In this document: piece by piece, positions 1-6,172 of the stretch
How the letters are laid out: every line of letters starts with the position of its first letter
How positions within the stretch are numbered: the first letter of the stretch is position 1
DNA from: an uncultured Rhodocyclaceae bacterium
GTDB lineage: Bacteria > Pseudomonadota > Gammaproteobacteria > Burkholderiales > Rhodocyclaceae
Reading direction: 5' to 3'
Assembly (NCBI GenBank): GCA_900549295.1
Contig: URNG01000143.1
Location: 1 to 6,172, forward strand
DNA length: 6,172 nt
Made by a program: the position numbers and the translations under genes
Notes under the pieces: model-generated
Databases searched by the model: none
What the model saw: the letters and a program-made list of their open reading frames with translations, nothing else
What the model was told of the DNA's origin: nothing

Positions 1-1239
1 CCGGTGCGTTACGGCGGTTTCGTCGGCGACGCGGCAAGCGGCATTGTCTCCCTGTCGCCGGAACTGTTTTTCAGCCGCCAGGGCAACACCCTCGTCACCC
101 GCCCGATGAAGGGAACCGCGCCGCTCGAGGAAGCGCCGGAAATCCTCGCGCAATCGGCCAAGAACCGGGCGGAAAACCTGATGATCGTCGATCTGCTGCG
201 CAACGACCTGGGGCGCGTCGCCGCCACCGGCAGCGTGCGGGTCGATGAACTGTTCGCGCTCGAAACCTACCCGACGGTGCGGCAGATGGTGTCGCAGGTT
301 TCGGCGCAGGTGCCGGGGCAGAGTTTCGCCGCCCTGCTGCGCGCCCTGTTTCCCTGCGGTTCCATCACTGGCGCGCCGAAAATCCGCGCCATGCAGATCA
401 TCAACGCGCTGGAGGATCAGCCGCGTGGCCTCTATACCGGCACTTTGGGCTGGCTGTCGCCGGACGGCGATTGCCGTCTCAACGTGGCGATTCGCACGCT
501 CGAACTGGAAGCCGGACAGCGCGGCAAAATGGGCGTGGGCAGCGGCATCGTCAGCGATTCGGATGCGGCGGAAGAATGGGCCGAATGCGCCCTGAAAGCG
601 GCTTTCCTGCGCGCCGATCCGGGCCTACGGCTGATCGAAACCTTGCGCCGCGAGAATGGCGTCTACCCGATGTGGGGCGGCCACCTCGCCCGCCTGCGCC
701 GCTCGGCGGCCGCCCTGGGCTTTCCCCTGGACGAAGCCGCCGTGGTGCAGGCGCTGGCGGTGCAGCCCATGCGCGGCCTGTGGCGGGTGCGCCTGACGCT
801 CGATCATGCCGGGAAAATCGAGGTCACTTCCGGCGCACTGGGCGCCGTGCCGCCGACTGAAAAACTGGCGTGGCTGGCGAGCGAAACGATCGTCGCCGAC
901 GACGTTCTGCGCCGCCACAAAACCACCGCCCGCACCGCTTACGACGCGGCGCTGGCGGCCTTGCCGGCGGATGGCTCGGTGTTCGATGCAGTGTTCCTGA
1001 ACGAGCGCGGCGAAGTCGCCGAAGGCGCTCGCAGCACGGTTTTCGTCGAGCGCGACGGCGTGTTCCTGACGCCGCCGCTGACCAGCGGCGCACTGCCCGG
1101 CGTGCTGCGGGCGCATTTGCTGGCCAGCGGCAAGGCGCGCGAGGCGGTGCTGTGGCCGGCCGATCTGGCCGAGGGTTTCTGGCTCGGTAATGCCTTGCGC
1201 GGGTTGCAGCGGGTGCGCTTGGAAGGTTTGGCGCAGTAG
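1..1239 (+). CDS. pabB: Fused aminodeoxychorismate synthase component I / 4-amino-4-deoxychorismate lyase (PabB-PabC), 5' partial
   Basis: This protein makes p-aminobenzoate for folate synthesis. The PabB half aminates chorismate to 4-amino-4-deoxychorismate with ammonia from a PabA glutaminase, and the PabC-like half removes pyruvate using PLP. The reading frame is open to the left edge, so the GTG at 4 is not the real start; roughly 150-200 N-terminal residues are probably missing compared with usual fusions of about 600. Counting that GTG as residue 1, residues 1-202 are the chorismate-binding core. PMKGT at 34-38 carries the lysine that distinguishes PabB from TrpE (which has A there), followed by IVDLLRNDLGR (61-71), a GSITGAPKIRAM segment (119-130) and GVGSGIVSDS (177-186). 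Residues 207-411 are a class IV aminotransferase fold, with the likely PLP lysine K306 in HKTTAR, then FLNERGEVAEGARS (331-344), TPPLTSGALPGVLR and LGNALRG (394-400). TAG stop at 1237. No pabA is visible, and the gene converges on the minus-strand unit to the right. Confidence 0.5.
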   Translation, partial: PVRYGGFVGDAASGIVSLSPELFFSRQGNTLVTRPMKGTAPLEEAPEILAQSAKNRAENLMIVDLLRNDLGRVAATGSVRVDELFALETYPTVRQMVSQVSAQVPGQSFAALLRALFPCGSITGAPKIRAMQIINALEDQPRGLYTGTLGWLSPDGDCRLNVAIRTLELEAGQRGKMGVGSGIVSDSDAAEEWAECALKAAFLRADPGLRLIETLRRENGVYPMWGGHLARLRRSAAALGFPLDEAAVVQALAVQPMRGLWRVRLTLDHAGKIEVTSGALGAVPPTEKLAWLASETIVADDVLRRHKTTARTAYDAALAALPADGSVFDAVFLNERGEVAEGARSTVFVERDGVFLTPPLTSGALPGVLRAHLLASGKAREAVLWPADLAEGFWLGNALRGLQRVRLEGLAQ

Positions 1240-1403
1240 TTTTGGTGCGGTAGCGGTTTGGAGCCGTAGCCAGTGCCGGTTTTGCGGCCCGGCTTGGCCT
1301 GGGGCATGGTTCCGGGCCTCCGTAGCCCCAGGTTCGAGTAGTCGCTCACCTCGGTGCTGTTGAAGGGAGCTGCCGCCCGCTGTTTTTGCGGGTCCGGGCC
1401 CAT
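1240..1403 (-). other. Coding-like segment between convergent genes, possible remnant or small gene
   Basis: The 181 bp between pabBC and the minus-strand membrane-protein gene should be non-coding. One minus-strand frame, opening with ATG at 1403-1401, nevertheless reads through the gap without a stop. By hand count, 45 of its first 56 codons end in G or C, against about 31 of 56 with G or C in second position, which is the contrast seen in real genes of this genome. The translated stretch is hydrophilic, includes PFNSTEVSDYSNLGL and GTMPQAKPGRKTG, and has no domain I recognise. The frame continues antisense into pabBC until about 939, giving a roughly 154-residue ORF that would overlap pabBC by 300 bp; the overlapping part looks like an ordinary antisense shadow. 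I saw no convincing ribosome-binding site. It may be a decayed gene end, a dispersed repeat that happens to be open, or chance. Confidence 0.5.
1269..1332. other. Two abutting GC-rich stem-loops downstream of pabBC
   Basis: The first stem-loop pairs GCCA (1269-1272) with TGGC (1295-1298) and GCCGG (1275-1279) with CCGGC (1289-1293), with a small internal mismatch and a 9-nt loop. The second pairs CCTGGGGC (1298-1305) with GCCCCAGG (1325-1332), a perfect 8-bp stem around a 19-nt loop. They share base 1298, so the full stems cannot form at the same time. Neither is followed by a T tract on either strand, so they are not classic intrinsic terminators. They could still protect 3' ends or slow polymerase between the two convergent units. 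Pairing was found by eye and no folding energy was computed. Confidence 0.5.
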
Positions 1404-1412
1404 GACCCGGAC
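1376..1412. other. Paired small hairpins just past the minus-strand operon stop
   Basis: CCCGC (1376-1380) can pair with GCGGG (1388-1392) around a 7-nt T-rich loop. GTCCGGG (1392-1398) pairs perfectly with CCCGGAC (1406-1412) around another 7-nt loop. The second hairpin begins 8 bp past the stop codon of the minus-strand membrane-protein gene, where a 3'-end structure for the valS transcript would be expected. Read on the minus strand it is followed by CCGCAAAAACAG and not by a U tract, so intrinsic termination is doubtful. A structure that stabilises the 3' end or assists Rho-dependent termination is possible. Confidence 0.5.
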
Positions 1413-1420
1413 AACCTGTG

Positions 1421-1909
1421 TCAGCCGCGCTGCCGCCGGTAAAGATGCAGCACCGCCAGCGACCCCAGGGCGGCCAGAATGGCGTAGAAGAAGATTTTGG
1501 CGTTGAGTTCCTGATACTCGACCAGCACCGGCAGCGGGCTGTCGGAGTCGATGCGGTAGCGCACCGAGGTCTGGAAATTCCAGGCCGAGGTTTTGATCTC
1601 GATGCCTTCGCCCCAGGGCGACCAGCGCACGAACAGGTCGCGGTAATCGAGTTCGCCGCGCGCGGCCTGCGGGCGCAGCGCGGCCAGTTTGCCGTCGCTC
1701 CTGGCCTGGGCGAGTTCGCCGACCGGGACGATGCAATCCTCGCCATTGCTGCAATGCACGGCGATCGGGTAATCGGGCAGCCATTCGCCGCCCTTCTGCC
1801 ACGGCCAGAACATGAAGAACAGCAGGCCCCAGACCCAGACCAGGACGCAGAAAATCATGAACAGCGCGAAGATGCTGCTGAAACGCTCGCTATGTTGTGG
1901 CACGCTCAT
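1421..1909 (-). CDS. Small two-helix inner-membrane protein of unknown function, linked to valS
   Basis: I do not recognise a characterised family in this 162-residue protein. A strong hydrophobic segment rich in F, W and V spans residues 11-35, and a second spans about 138-156, followed by a basic LYRRQRG tail. With both ends cytoplasmic (positive-inside rule), residues 36-137 would form a periplasmic domain of about 100 residues. That domain has two cysteines, C53 and C59, which could form a disulfide, and aromatic-rich beta-type sequence such as DYRDLFVRWSPWG (88-100) and SAWNFQTSVRYRI (108-120). The first helix shows no signal-peptidase or lipobox site, so it is likely an anchor. ATG at 1909 lies 3 bp past the valS stop, with a GGGGA site inside the end of valS, so cotranscription and coupled translation with valS are likely. 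TGA stop at 1423-1421. The link to valS may be transcriptional only. Confidence 0.5.
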   Translation of the reverse strand: MSVPQHSERFSSIFALFMIFCVLVWVWGLLFFMFWPWQKGGEWLPDYPIAVHCSNGEDCIVPVGELAQARSDGKLAALRPQAARGELDYRDLFVRWSPWGEGIEIKTSAWNFQTSVRYRIDSDSPLPVLVEYQELNAKIFFYAILAALGSLAVLHLYRRQRG

Positions 1910-1912
1910 CCG

Positions 1913-4756
1913 TCAGTTCCCCAGTTTGGCCAGTTGCGGCTTGAGTTTTTCCAGCGTCGCCGTGAATTCGGCCACGCGCTGTTTTTCCTGCTCGACGACG
2001 GCCGCCGGGGCGCGGGCCACGAAGCTCTCGTTGCCGAGCTTGCCTTGTGCGATGGCGATCTGCTTTTCCAGCTTTTCGATTTCCTTTTTCAGCCGTTCTT
2101 TTTCCGCCGCGACGTCGATTTCCACTTGCAGCATGAGCCGGACTTCGCCGACTACGGCCACTGGCGCGGGCGTGTCCTCCGGCATTTCGGCCACGATCTG
2201 CACTTCCGACAGCTTGGCCAGCGCCGCCAGGATGGGAGCGAATTCGGCAATTTCATCGCCGCCGCCGGCCACCAGCAGCGGCATGCGCTGGGCGGGGGAA
2301 ATGCCCATTTCGCCGCGCAGGTTGCGGCAGGCGTGAGTGAGGGTTTTCAGGCGCTCGATCCTGACTTCGCTGGCTGCATCGAGCTTGTGTTCCAGCGCCT
2401 GCGGGTAGGGCGCGAGCATGATGGATTCGTGCGTCTTGCGCCCGGCAATGGGCGCCACCACCTGCCACAGTTCCTCGGTGATGAAGGGAATCAGCGGGTG
2501 GGCGAGGCGCAGCACCTTTTCCAGCGTGCGCACCAGGGTGCGGCGGGCGGCGCGCTGCTGCGCCGGGCTGCCGCCCTGGATTTCGACCTTGGCGATTTCC
2601 AGATACCAGTCGCAGAACTCGTCCCAGACAAATTTGTAGAGCGCCTGTGCCGCGAGGTCGAAACGGTATTCGGCGAAATGCTGCGCCATTTCCGCCGCCA
2701 GACGTTGCAACTGGCTGGCGATCCAGCGGTCGGCGAAGGAAAATTGCAGGAAACCCGCGTCGCCGCAATTGGGGCTGCCTTCGCCGTGTTCCAGGCCCCC
2801 GTGTTCCAGGCCCAAGTCCTGCCCTTCGACGTTCATCAGCACGAAGCGGGTGGCGTTCCACAGCTTGTTGCAGAAATTGCGGTAGCCGTCGCAGCGGTTG
2901 AGGTCGAACTTGATGTCGCGGCCCGGCGAGGCGAGCGAGGCGAAGGTGAAGCGCAGGGCGTCGGTGCCGAAGGCGGGAATGCCTTCGGGGAATTCCTTCT
3001 TCGTCTTTTTGGCGATGCTTTCGGCCTGCTTCGGATTCATCAGGCCGAAGGTGCGCTTTTCGACCAGCGCGTCGATGCCGATGCCGTCGATCAGGTCGAT
3101 CGGGTCGAGCACGTTGCCTTTCGATTTGCTCATTTTCTGGCCTTCCGAATCGCGGATCAGGCCGTGCACATAGACGTGCTTGAAGGGAATCTTGCCGGTG
3201 ATGTGTTTCGTCATCATCACCATGCGCGCCACCCAGAAGAAGATGATGTCGAAGCCGGTCACCAGCACGGAGGAGGGCAGATACTGCTGCAACATCGGGT
3301 TGGCCGCATCAATCGCCGCGTCGCCCGTCCAGTCGAGCGTCGAGAACGGCCACAGAGCGGAGGAGTACCAAGTGTCGAGCACGTCCTCGTCGCGGTTCAA
3401 CTGCCCGGCGTAACCGGCCTGATCGGCCAGATGGCGGGCTTCTTCCTCGCTGCGGGCGACGAACACCTCGCCGTTGACGCCGTACCATGCCGGAATCTGG
3501 TGTCCCCACCACAGCTGCCGCGAGATGCACCAGTCCTGGATGTTGTTCAGCCACTGGTTATAGGTATTCACCCAGTTTTCCGGGTAGAACTTGATCTCGC
3601 CGGAATGCACCGCTTCCAGCGCCTTTTCGGTGATGGATTTGCCGTCAGCGCCGGGTTTGCTCATGGCGACGAACCACTGGTCGGTGAGCATGGGTTCGAT
3701 CACCACGCCGGTGCGGTCGCCGCGCGGCACCTTCAGCTTGTGCTTGTCGACCTTGACCAGAATGCCTGAGGCTTCCAGATCGGTCACCACCGCCTTGCGC
3801 GCATCGAAGCGATCCAGACCGCGATATTTTTCCGGCGCGTGGTCGTTGATCTTGCCGTCCAGCGTCAGGATGGAAATCATCGGCAGATCGTGCCGCTGGC
3901 CGACCGCGTAGTCGTTGAAATCGTGCGCTGGTGTGACCTTGACGCAGCCGGTGCCGAATTCGCGGTCGACGTAGGCGTCCGCAATGACCGGAATTTCGCG
4001 CCCGGTGAGCGGCAGCTTCACCATCTTGCCGATCATGTGCTGGTAGCGCTCATCCTCCGGGTGCACCATGACCGCCGTGTCGCCGAGCATGGTTTCCGGG
4101 CGGGTGGTGGCGACGATCAGGCTGTCGCTGCCATCAGCGAGCGGATACCTGATCTGCCACATGAAGCCGTCTTCTTCTTCCTGCACCACTTCCAGATCGG
4201 AGACGGCGGTGTGCAGCTTGGGGTCCCAGTTGACCAGGCGCTTGCCGCGATAGATCAGCCCTTCGTTGTAAAGACGGACGAAGGTTTCGGTGACGATTTT
4301 GTTCAGCCCGGCATCCATCGTGAAGCGTTCGCGCGTCCAGTCCGGGCTGGTACCCATGCGGCGCATCTGCTTGGTGATGGTGTTGCCGGAATATTCCTTC
4401 CATTCCCAGACCTTTTCCAGGAATTTCTCGCGCCCGAGATCATGGCGCGAAATGCCCTGCGCGTCCAACTGGCGCTCGACGACGATCTGTGTGGCGATGC
4501 CGGCGTGATCGGTGCCCGGCTGCCACAGCGTATTGGCCCCGCGCATGCGGTGGTAGCGGGTGAGCGCATCCATGATGGTCTGGTTGAAGCCATGCCCCAT
4601 GTGCAGCGTGCCGGTGACGTTGGGCGGCGGCAGCAGGATGCAGAAATTGTCGGCGACGCCAGGATTCGCGCCGGCAGCAAAATAGTTGCGGGATTCCCAT
4701 TCGGGATACCAGCGGCGCTCGATGTCGGCGGGTTCAAAGGCTTTGGCAAGTTCCAT
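1913..4756 (-). CDS. valS: Valyl-tRNA synthetase (class Ia)
   Basis: This cytoplasmic enzyme charges tRNA-Val with valine using ATP and hydrolyses mischarged threonine. The predicted protein has 947 residues, close to E. coli ValS (951), and appears intact. Residues 40-90 form the first half of the Rossmann fold, with the HIGH motif as HMGH (52-55) inside PPPNVTGTLHMGHG, then WQPGTDHAGIATQ (78-90). The CP1 editing domain lies at about 190-340 and includes ATTRPETMLGD (216-226) and VTPAHDFNDYA (274-284). The second catalytic half has WCISRQLWWGHQIPAWY (409-425), DTWYSSALWPFSTL (461-474) and KMSKS (541-545). The anticodon-binding domain starts near SFADRWIASQ (673) and contains the HPLIPFITEELW stretch (753-764). 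A C-terminal coiled coil covers about 880-945. The linker at 649-658 carries a duplicated GLEHG. I chose ATG 4756 because the frame also opens at 4825, but those 23 extra residues look unlike ValRS and contain the promoter. No strong Shine-Dalgarno is visible. Confidence 0.5.
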   Translation of the reverse strand: MELAKAFEPADIERRWYPEWESRNYFAAGANPGVADNFCILLPPPNVTGTLHMGHGFNQTIMDALTRYHRMRGANTLWQPGTDHAGIATQIVVERQLDAQGISRHDLGREKFLEKVWEWKEYSGNTITKQMRRMGTSPDWTRERFTMDAGLNKIVTETFVRLYNEGLIYRGKRLVNWDPKLHTAVSDLEVVQEEEDGFMWQIRYPLADGSDSLIVATTRPETMLGDTAVMVHPEDERYQHMIGKMVKLPLTGREIPVIADAYVDREFGTGCVKVTPAHDFNDYAVGQRHDLPMISILTLDGKINDHAPEKYRGLDRFDARKAVVTDLEASGILVKVDKHKLKVPRGDRTGVVIEPMLTDQWFVAMSKPGADGKSITEKALEAVHSGEIKFYPENWVNTYNQWLNNIQDWCISRQLWWGHQIPAWYGVNGEVFVARSEEEARHLADQAGYAGQLNRDEDVLDTWYSSALWPFSTLDWTGDAAIDAANPMLQQYLPSSVLVTGFDIIFFWVARMVMMTKHITGKIPFKHVYVHGLIRDSEGQKMSKSKGNVLDPIDLIDGIGIDALVEKRTFGLMNPKQAESIAKKTKKEFPEGIPAFGTDALRFTFASLASPGRDIKFDLNRCDGYRNFCNKLWNATRFVLMNVEGQDLGLEHGGLEHGEGSPNCGDAGFLQFSFADRWIASQLQRLAAEMAQHFAEYRFDLAAQALYKFVWDEFCDWYLEIAKVEIQGGSPAQQRAARRTLVRTLEKVLRLAHPLIPFITEELWQVVAPIAGRKTHESIMLAPYPQALEHKLDAASEVRIERLKTLTHACRNLRGEMGISPAQRMPLLVAGGGDEIAEFAPILAALAKLSEVQIVAEMPEDTPAPVAVVGEVRLMLQVEIDVAAEKERLKKEIEKLEKQIAIAQGKLGNESFVARAPAAVVEQEKQRVAEFTATLEKLKPQLAKLGN
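1918..1922 (-). promoter_or_regulatory. Ribosome-binding site of the membrane-protein gene, inside valS
   Basis: Read on the minus strand, GGGGA lies 8 nt before the ATG at 1909. It overlaps the last codons of valS, just before the valS TGA at 1915-1913. This supports ATG 1909 as the start and suggests that ribosomes finishing valS help initiation of the next gene. Confidence 0.5.
2784..2813. repeat. Perfect 15-bp tandem duplication inside valS
   Basis: The plus-strand unit CCGTGTTCCAGGCCC occurs twice head to tail, at 2784-2798 and 2799-2813, with no mismatch. At 15 bp it keeps the valS frame and repeats GLEHG at residues 649-653 and 654-658. It sits in the linker between the catalytic core and the anticodon-binding domain. 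Identical copies suggest a recent slippage-type duplication. Confidence 0.5.
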
Positions 4757-4787
4757 GGCAGCGGCAGGCGAAATCGGAAAAGGCGCG

Positions 4788-4793
4788 ATTATA
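4788..4793 (-). promoter_or_regulatory. Candidate sigma-70 -10 box of valS
   Basis: A perfect TATAAT reads on the minus strand 31 bp before the valS ATG at 4756, in otherwise very GC-rich sequence. Initiation about 7 nt downstream would give a leader of roughly 25 nt. The -35 region is weak: the best candidate is TCGGCC at 4815-4810 with a 16-bp spacer, matching TTGACA at only 3 of 6 positions. The box lies inside the upstream extension of the valS frame and therefore argues for the shorter ValRS. The leader is too short for an elaborate attenuator, and no T-box is visible. Confidence 0.5.
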
Positions 4794-4856
4794 CCGGAGC
4801 CGGGATAGGGGCCGACGGCGCGCACCGACGCTCATGCAGACTCAGCGGCGCGGTCG

Positions 4857-6164
4857 TCAGCGCATCTGGAACAGTTCCTGGTGGAAGCGATCGGGCGGCA
4901 GGCCGTGGACGAGAAAATCCGCGCGCAGCGATTGCCCGAAGCCCGGCGGGCCGCAGAACCAGATGCTCGCCGATTGCCAGTCCGGCACGGCGGCACGGAT
5001 GCGCTCGCCATTCAGGCGGCCATCGCGCGGACTGACGAGCAGGTGCATGCGCACGTCGGCGGCTGCGGCGTCGGCGGCGAGGCGGTCGATGGCGGTCTGG
5101 TCGAATTCGGCGGTCGGATGAAAGAGGTCGATCATCTTCCCGTCCGGAGCGGCGGCGCGCTGTTTCATGCGGGCGACGAACGGCGTGATGCCGATGCCCG
5201 CGCCGATCCAGATCTGGCGCGGCTGCGCATCCGCGAAATCGAAGCAGCCATACGGCCCTTCCACCGTGACCGGCATGCCGACCCGCAAGCGCTCCCGCAG
5301 GCGGCCCGTGTGGTCGCCGAGCGCCTTGGTGATGAAGGTCAGCCGGCGCTCCTCGGGATTCCAGGACGAAGCGATGGTGTAGGGATGCGCGCCTTCCTTC
5401 TCGTCCGAGGTGACGAAGGCGAACTGGCCGGCGCTATGGCCGGGCCAGCCCTCTTCCAGCGCGATGGTGGTTTCGAGCACGCGCAGGGCGGGGTAGTCGG
5501 CCAGGGCGGCGATGCTGCCCCGAACCTTGCGTCTGCTGCCCACCCGGCCCGCCAGCACCCATGCCGCGGCCACGCTGCCGCCCAGCAGCAATACGGCCAG
5601 CAGCCAGCCGATGGGTTGCGACCAGTACTCGACCTTGGTCAGCACGATGGCGTGATAGACCAGCACCAGGTAGGAAAGCGCCAGCCATTTGTGCGTTTTG
5701 GTAAACCAGTGATAGGGAAAACGCTTGACCAGAGCCAGCACGATCAGCGCCACGGCGGCGTAGAACGCCCATTCGCCGATGGATTCGGCAAATCCCCGCT
5801 GGCTGCGCAGCCAGGCTTCGACCATGCCCAGATGGTCGTTGCCGCCACCTTTCTTGGCGGGCTTGACCAGCCAGCCCCAGCCCACCATCCATTTGGTGCC
5901 TTTCGCCCACCACCAGTGCAGCACGCCCACGATCAGGGCGCTGATGCCCAGCCATTTGTGCAGGCGATACATCTTGTCCAGCCCGTCCAGGTGAGGTTCC
6001 AGCCATTTCGGGCGCAGCGCCAGCAGCATGGCGACGCTCATCAGGGTCATGCCGACGATGCCGGTGAATTGCGTGAACACCGCGCGGAACGAAAAATAGG
6101 TGAAGGGCGACGGCACCAGCGTATCGGCGGCCACGCCCAGGGAGGGGGGCGGCCGCCGGCTCAA
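4857..6164 (-). CDS. Ferric-reductase-like transmembrane flavocytochrome (putative ferric reductase)
   Basis: This is a membrane electron carrier of the ferric reductase/NADPH oxidase superfamily, expected to pass electrons from NAD(P)H through FAD and two b hemes across the inner membrane; the true acceptor is unknown. Five membrane segments are visible (about 29-50, 70-86, 130-147, 158-176 and 184-206). Candidate heme ligands are H69 and H83 in one helix and H158 and H171 in another, the spaced histidine pairs of this family. Residues 213-310 form the FAD-binding barrel with HPYTIASS (260-267) and VEGPYGCFDF (301-310). The NAD(P) domain follows with GAGIGITPF (321-329), FCGPPGFG (403-410) and the terminal FHQELFQMR. 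TTG at 6164 is the first possible start, since an in-frame TAG sits directly upstream at 6167-6165; GTG at 6134 is another. The family usually has one more helix before the ADTLVP-type segment (residues 13-18), so the N-terminus may be truncated or frameshifted near the window edge. The gene precedes valS in the same direction. Confidence 0.5.
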   Translation of the reverse strand: MSRRPPPSLGVAADTLVPSPFTYFSFRAVFTQFTGIVGMTLMSVAMLLALRPKWLEPHLDGLDKMYRLHKWLGISALIVGVLHWWWAKGTKWMVGWGWLVKPAKKGGGNDHLGMVEAWLRSQRGFAESIGEWAFYAAVALIVLALVKRFPYHWFTKTHKWLALSYLVLVYHAIVLTKVEYWSQPIGWLLAVLLLGGSVAAAWVLAGRVGSRRKVRGSIAALADYPALRVLETTIALEEGWPGHSAGQFAFVTSDEKEGAHPYTIASSWNPEERRLTFITKALGDHTGRLRERLRVGMPVTVEGPYGCFDFADAQPRQIWIGAGIGITPFVARMKQRAAAPDGKMIDLFHPTAEFDQTAIDRLAADAAAADVRMHLLVSPRDGRLNGERIRAAVPDWQSASIWFCGPPGFGQSLRADFLVHGLPPDRFHQELFQMR

Positions 6165-6172
6165 CTACTCGC

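Noticed and set aside
625..1746. 373-codon open frame on the minus strand
   Set aside because: It overlaps pabBC antisense and the membrane-protein gene out of frame, with low-complexity R/A/G/Q-rich composition. A different minus-strand frame is the one with coding-like bias in the gap.
1418..3769. 783-codon open frame on the plus strand
   Set aside because: It lies wholly opposite valS and the membrane-protein gene. Its translation is rich in H, Q, R and V with no domain logic, typical of the antisense frame of a GC3-biased gene.
4757..4825. 23-residue N-terminal extension of ValRS
   Set aside because: MELAKAFEPADIERRWYPEWE matches a normal ValRS beginning, and the extension contains the TATAAT box, so it is probably leader and promoter DNA.
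4806..4832. Repeated CGTCGG on the minus strand, considered as a terminator for the reductase gene
   Set aside because: The two copies are direct repeats, not inverted, so no hairpin forms, and no T tract follows. Nothing supports an intrinsic terminator here.
3839..5035. 398-codon open frame on the plus strand
   Set aside because: Antisense to the 5' half of valS and the end of the reductase gene. Both of those have clear catalytic motifs on the other strand, so this is a shadow.
1..6172. CRISPR arrays, tRNA or rRNA genes, insertion sequences, phage or defence genes
   Set aside because: No spaced repeats, cloverleaf or ribosomal sequence, transposase or recombinase motif, or terminal inverted repeats were seen. 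Nearly all the sequence is accounted for by four ordinary genes.

Overview
The window is high-GC bacterial DNA. Codon use strongly favours G or C in third position, and gene content points to a betaproteobacterium. The fused PabB-PabC protein and the style of the ValRS and ferric-reductase-like proteins suggest the Rhodocyclales/Nitrosomonadales area. That placement is inferred from protein resemblance, not from a marker gene, and the species is not identifiable here.

Layout. On the plus strand, 1-1239 is the 3' two thirds of a fused pabB-pabC gene, cut by the left edge, which makes p-aminobenzoate for folate. A 181-bp convergent intergenic region (1240-1420) follows; it contains several GC-rich stem-loops and an unexplained coding-like stretch on the minus strand. 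Everything to the right is on the minus strand. Read in transcription order: a ferric-reductase-like flavocytochrome (6164-4857); a 100-bp gap with a consensus TATAAT box; valS (4756-1913), a complete valyl-tRNA synthetase; then, 3 bp downstream, a small two-helix membrane protein of unknown function (1909-1421) that is probably cotranscribed with valS.

How the genes relate. valS and the small membrane protein look like a two-gene transcription unit driven from the TATAAT box. The reductase lies upstream in the same direction with no clear terminator, so read-through into valS is possible. No functional link joins folate synthesis, tRNA charging and the membrane reductase; this reads as an ordinary core-genome neighbourhood. 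No tRNA, rRNA, CRISPR array, insertion sequence, phage gene or defence-type system was found.

The points most worth a second look are modest: the coding-like, hairpin-rich intergenic segment; a perfect 15-bp tandem duplication in valS that repeats five residues in an interdomain linker; the uncertain, possibly truncated N-terminus of the reductase; and the uncharacterised membrane protein behind valS.
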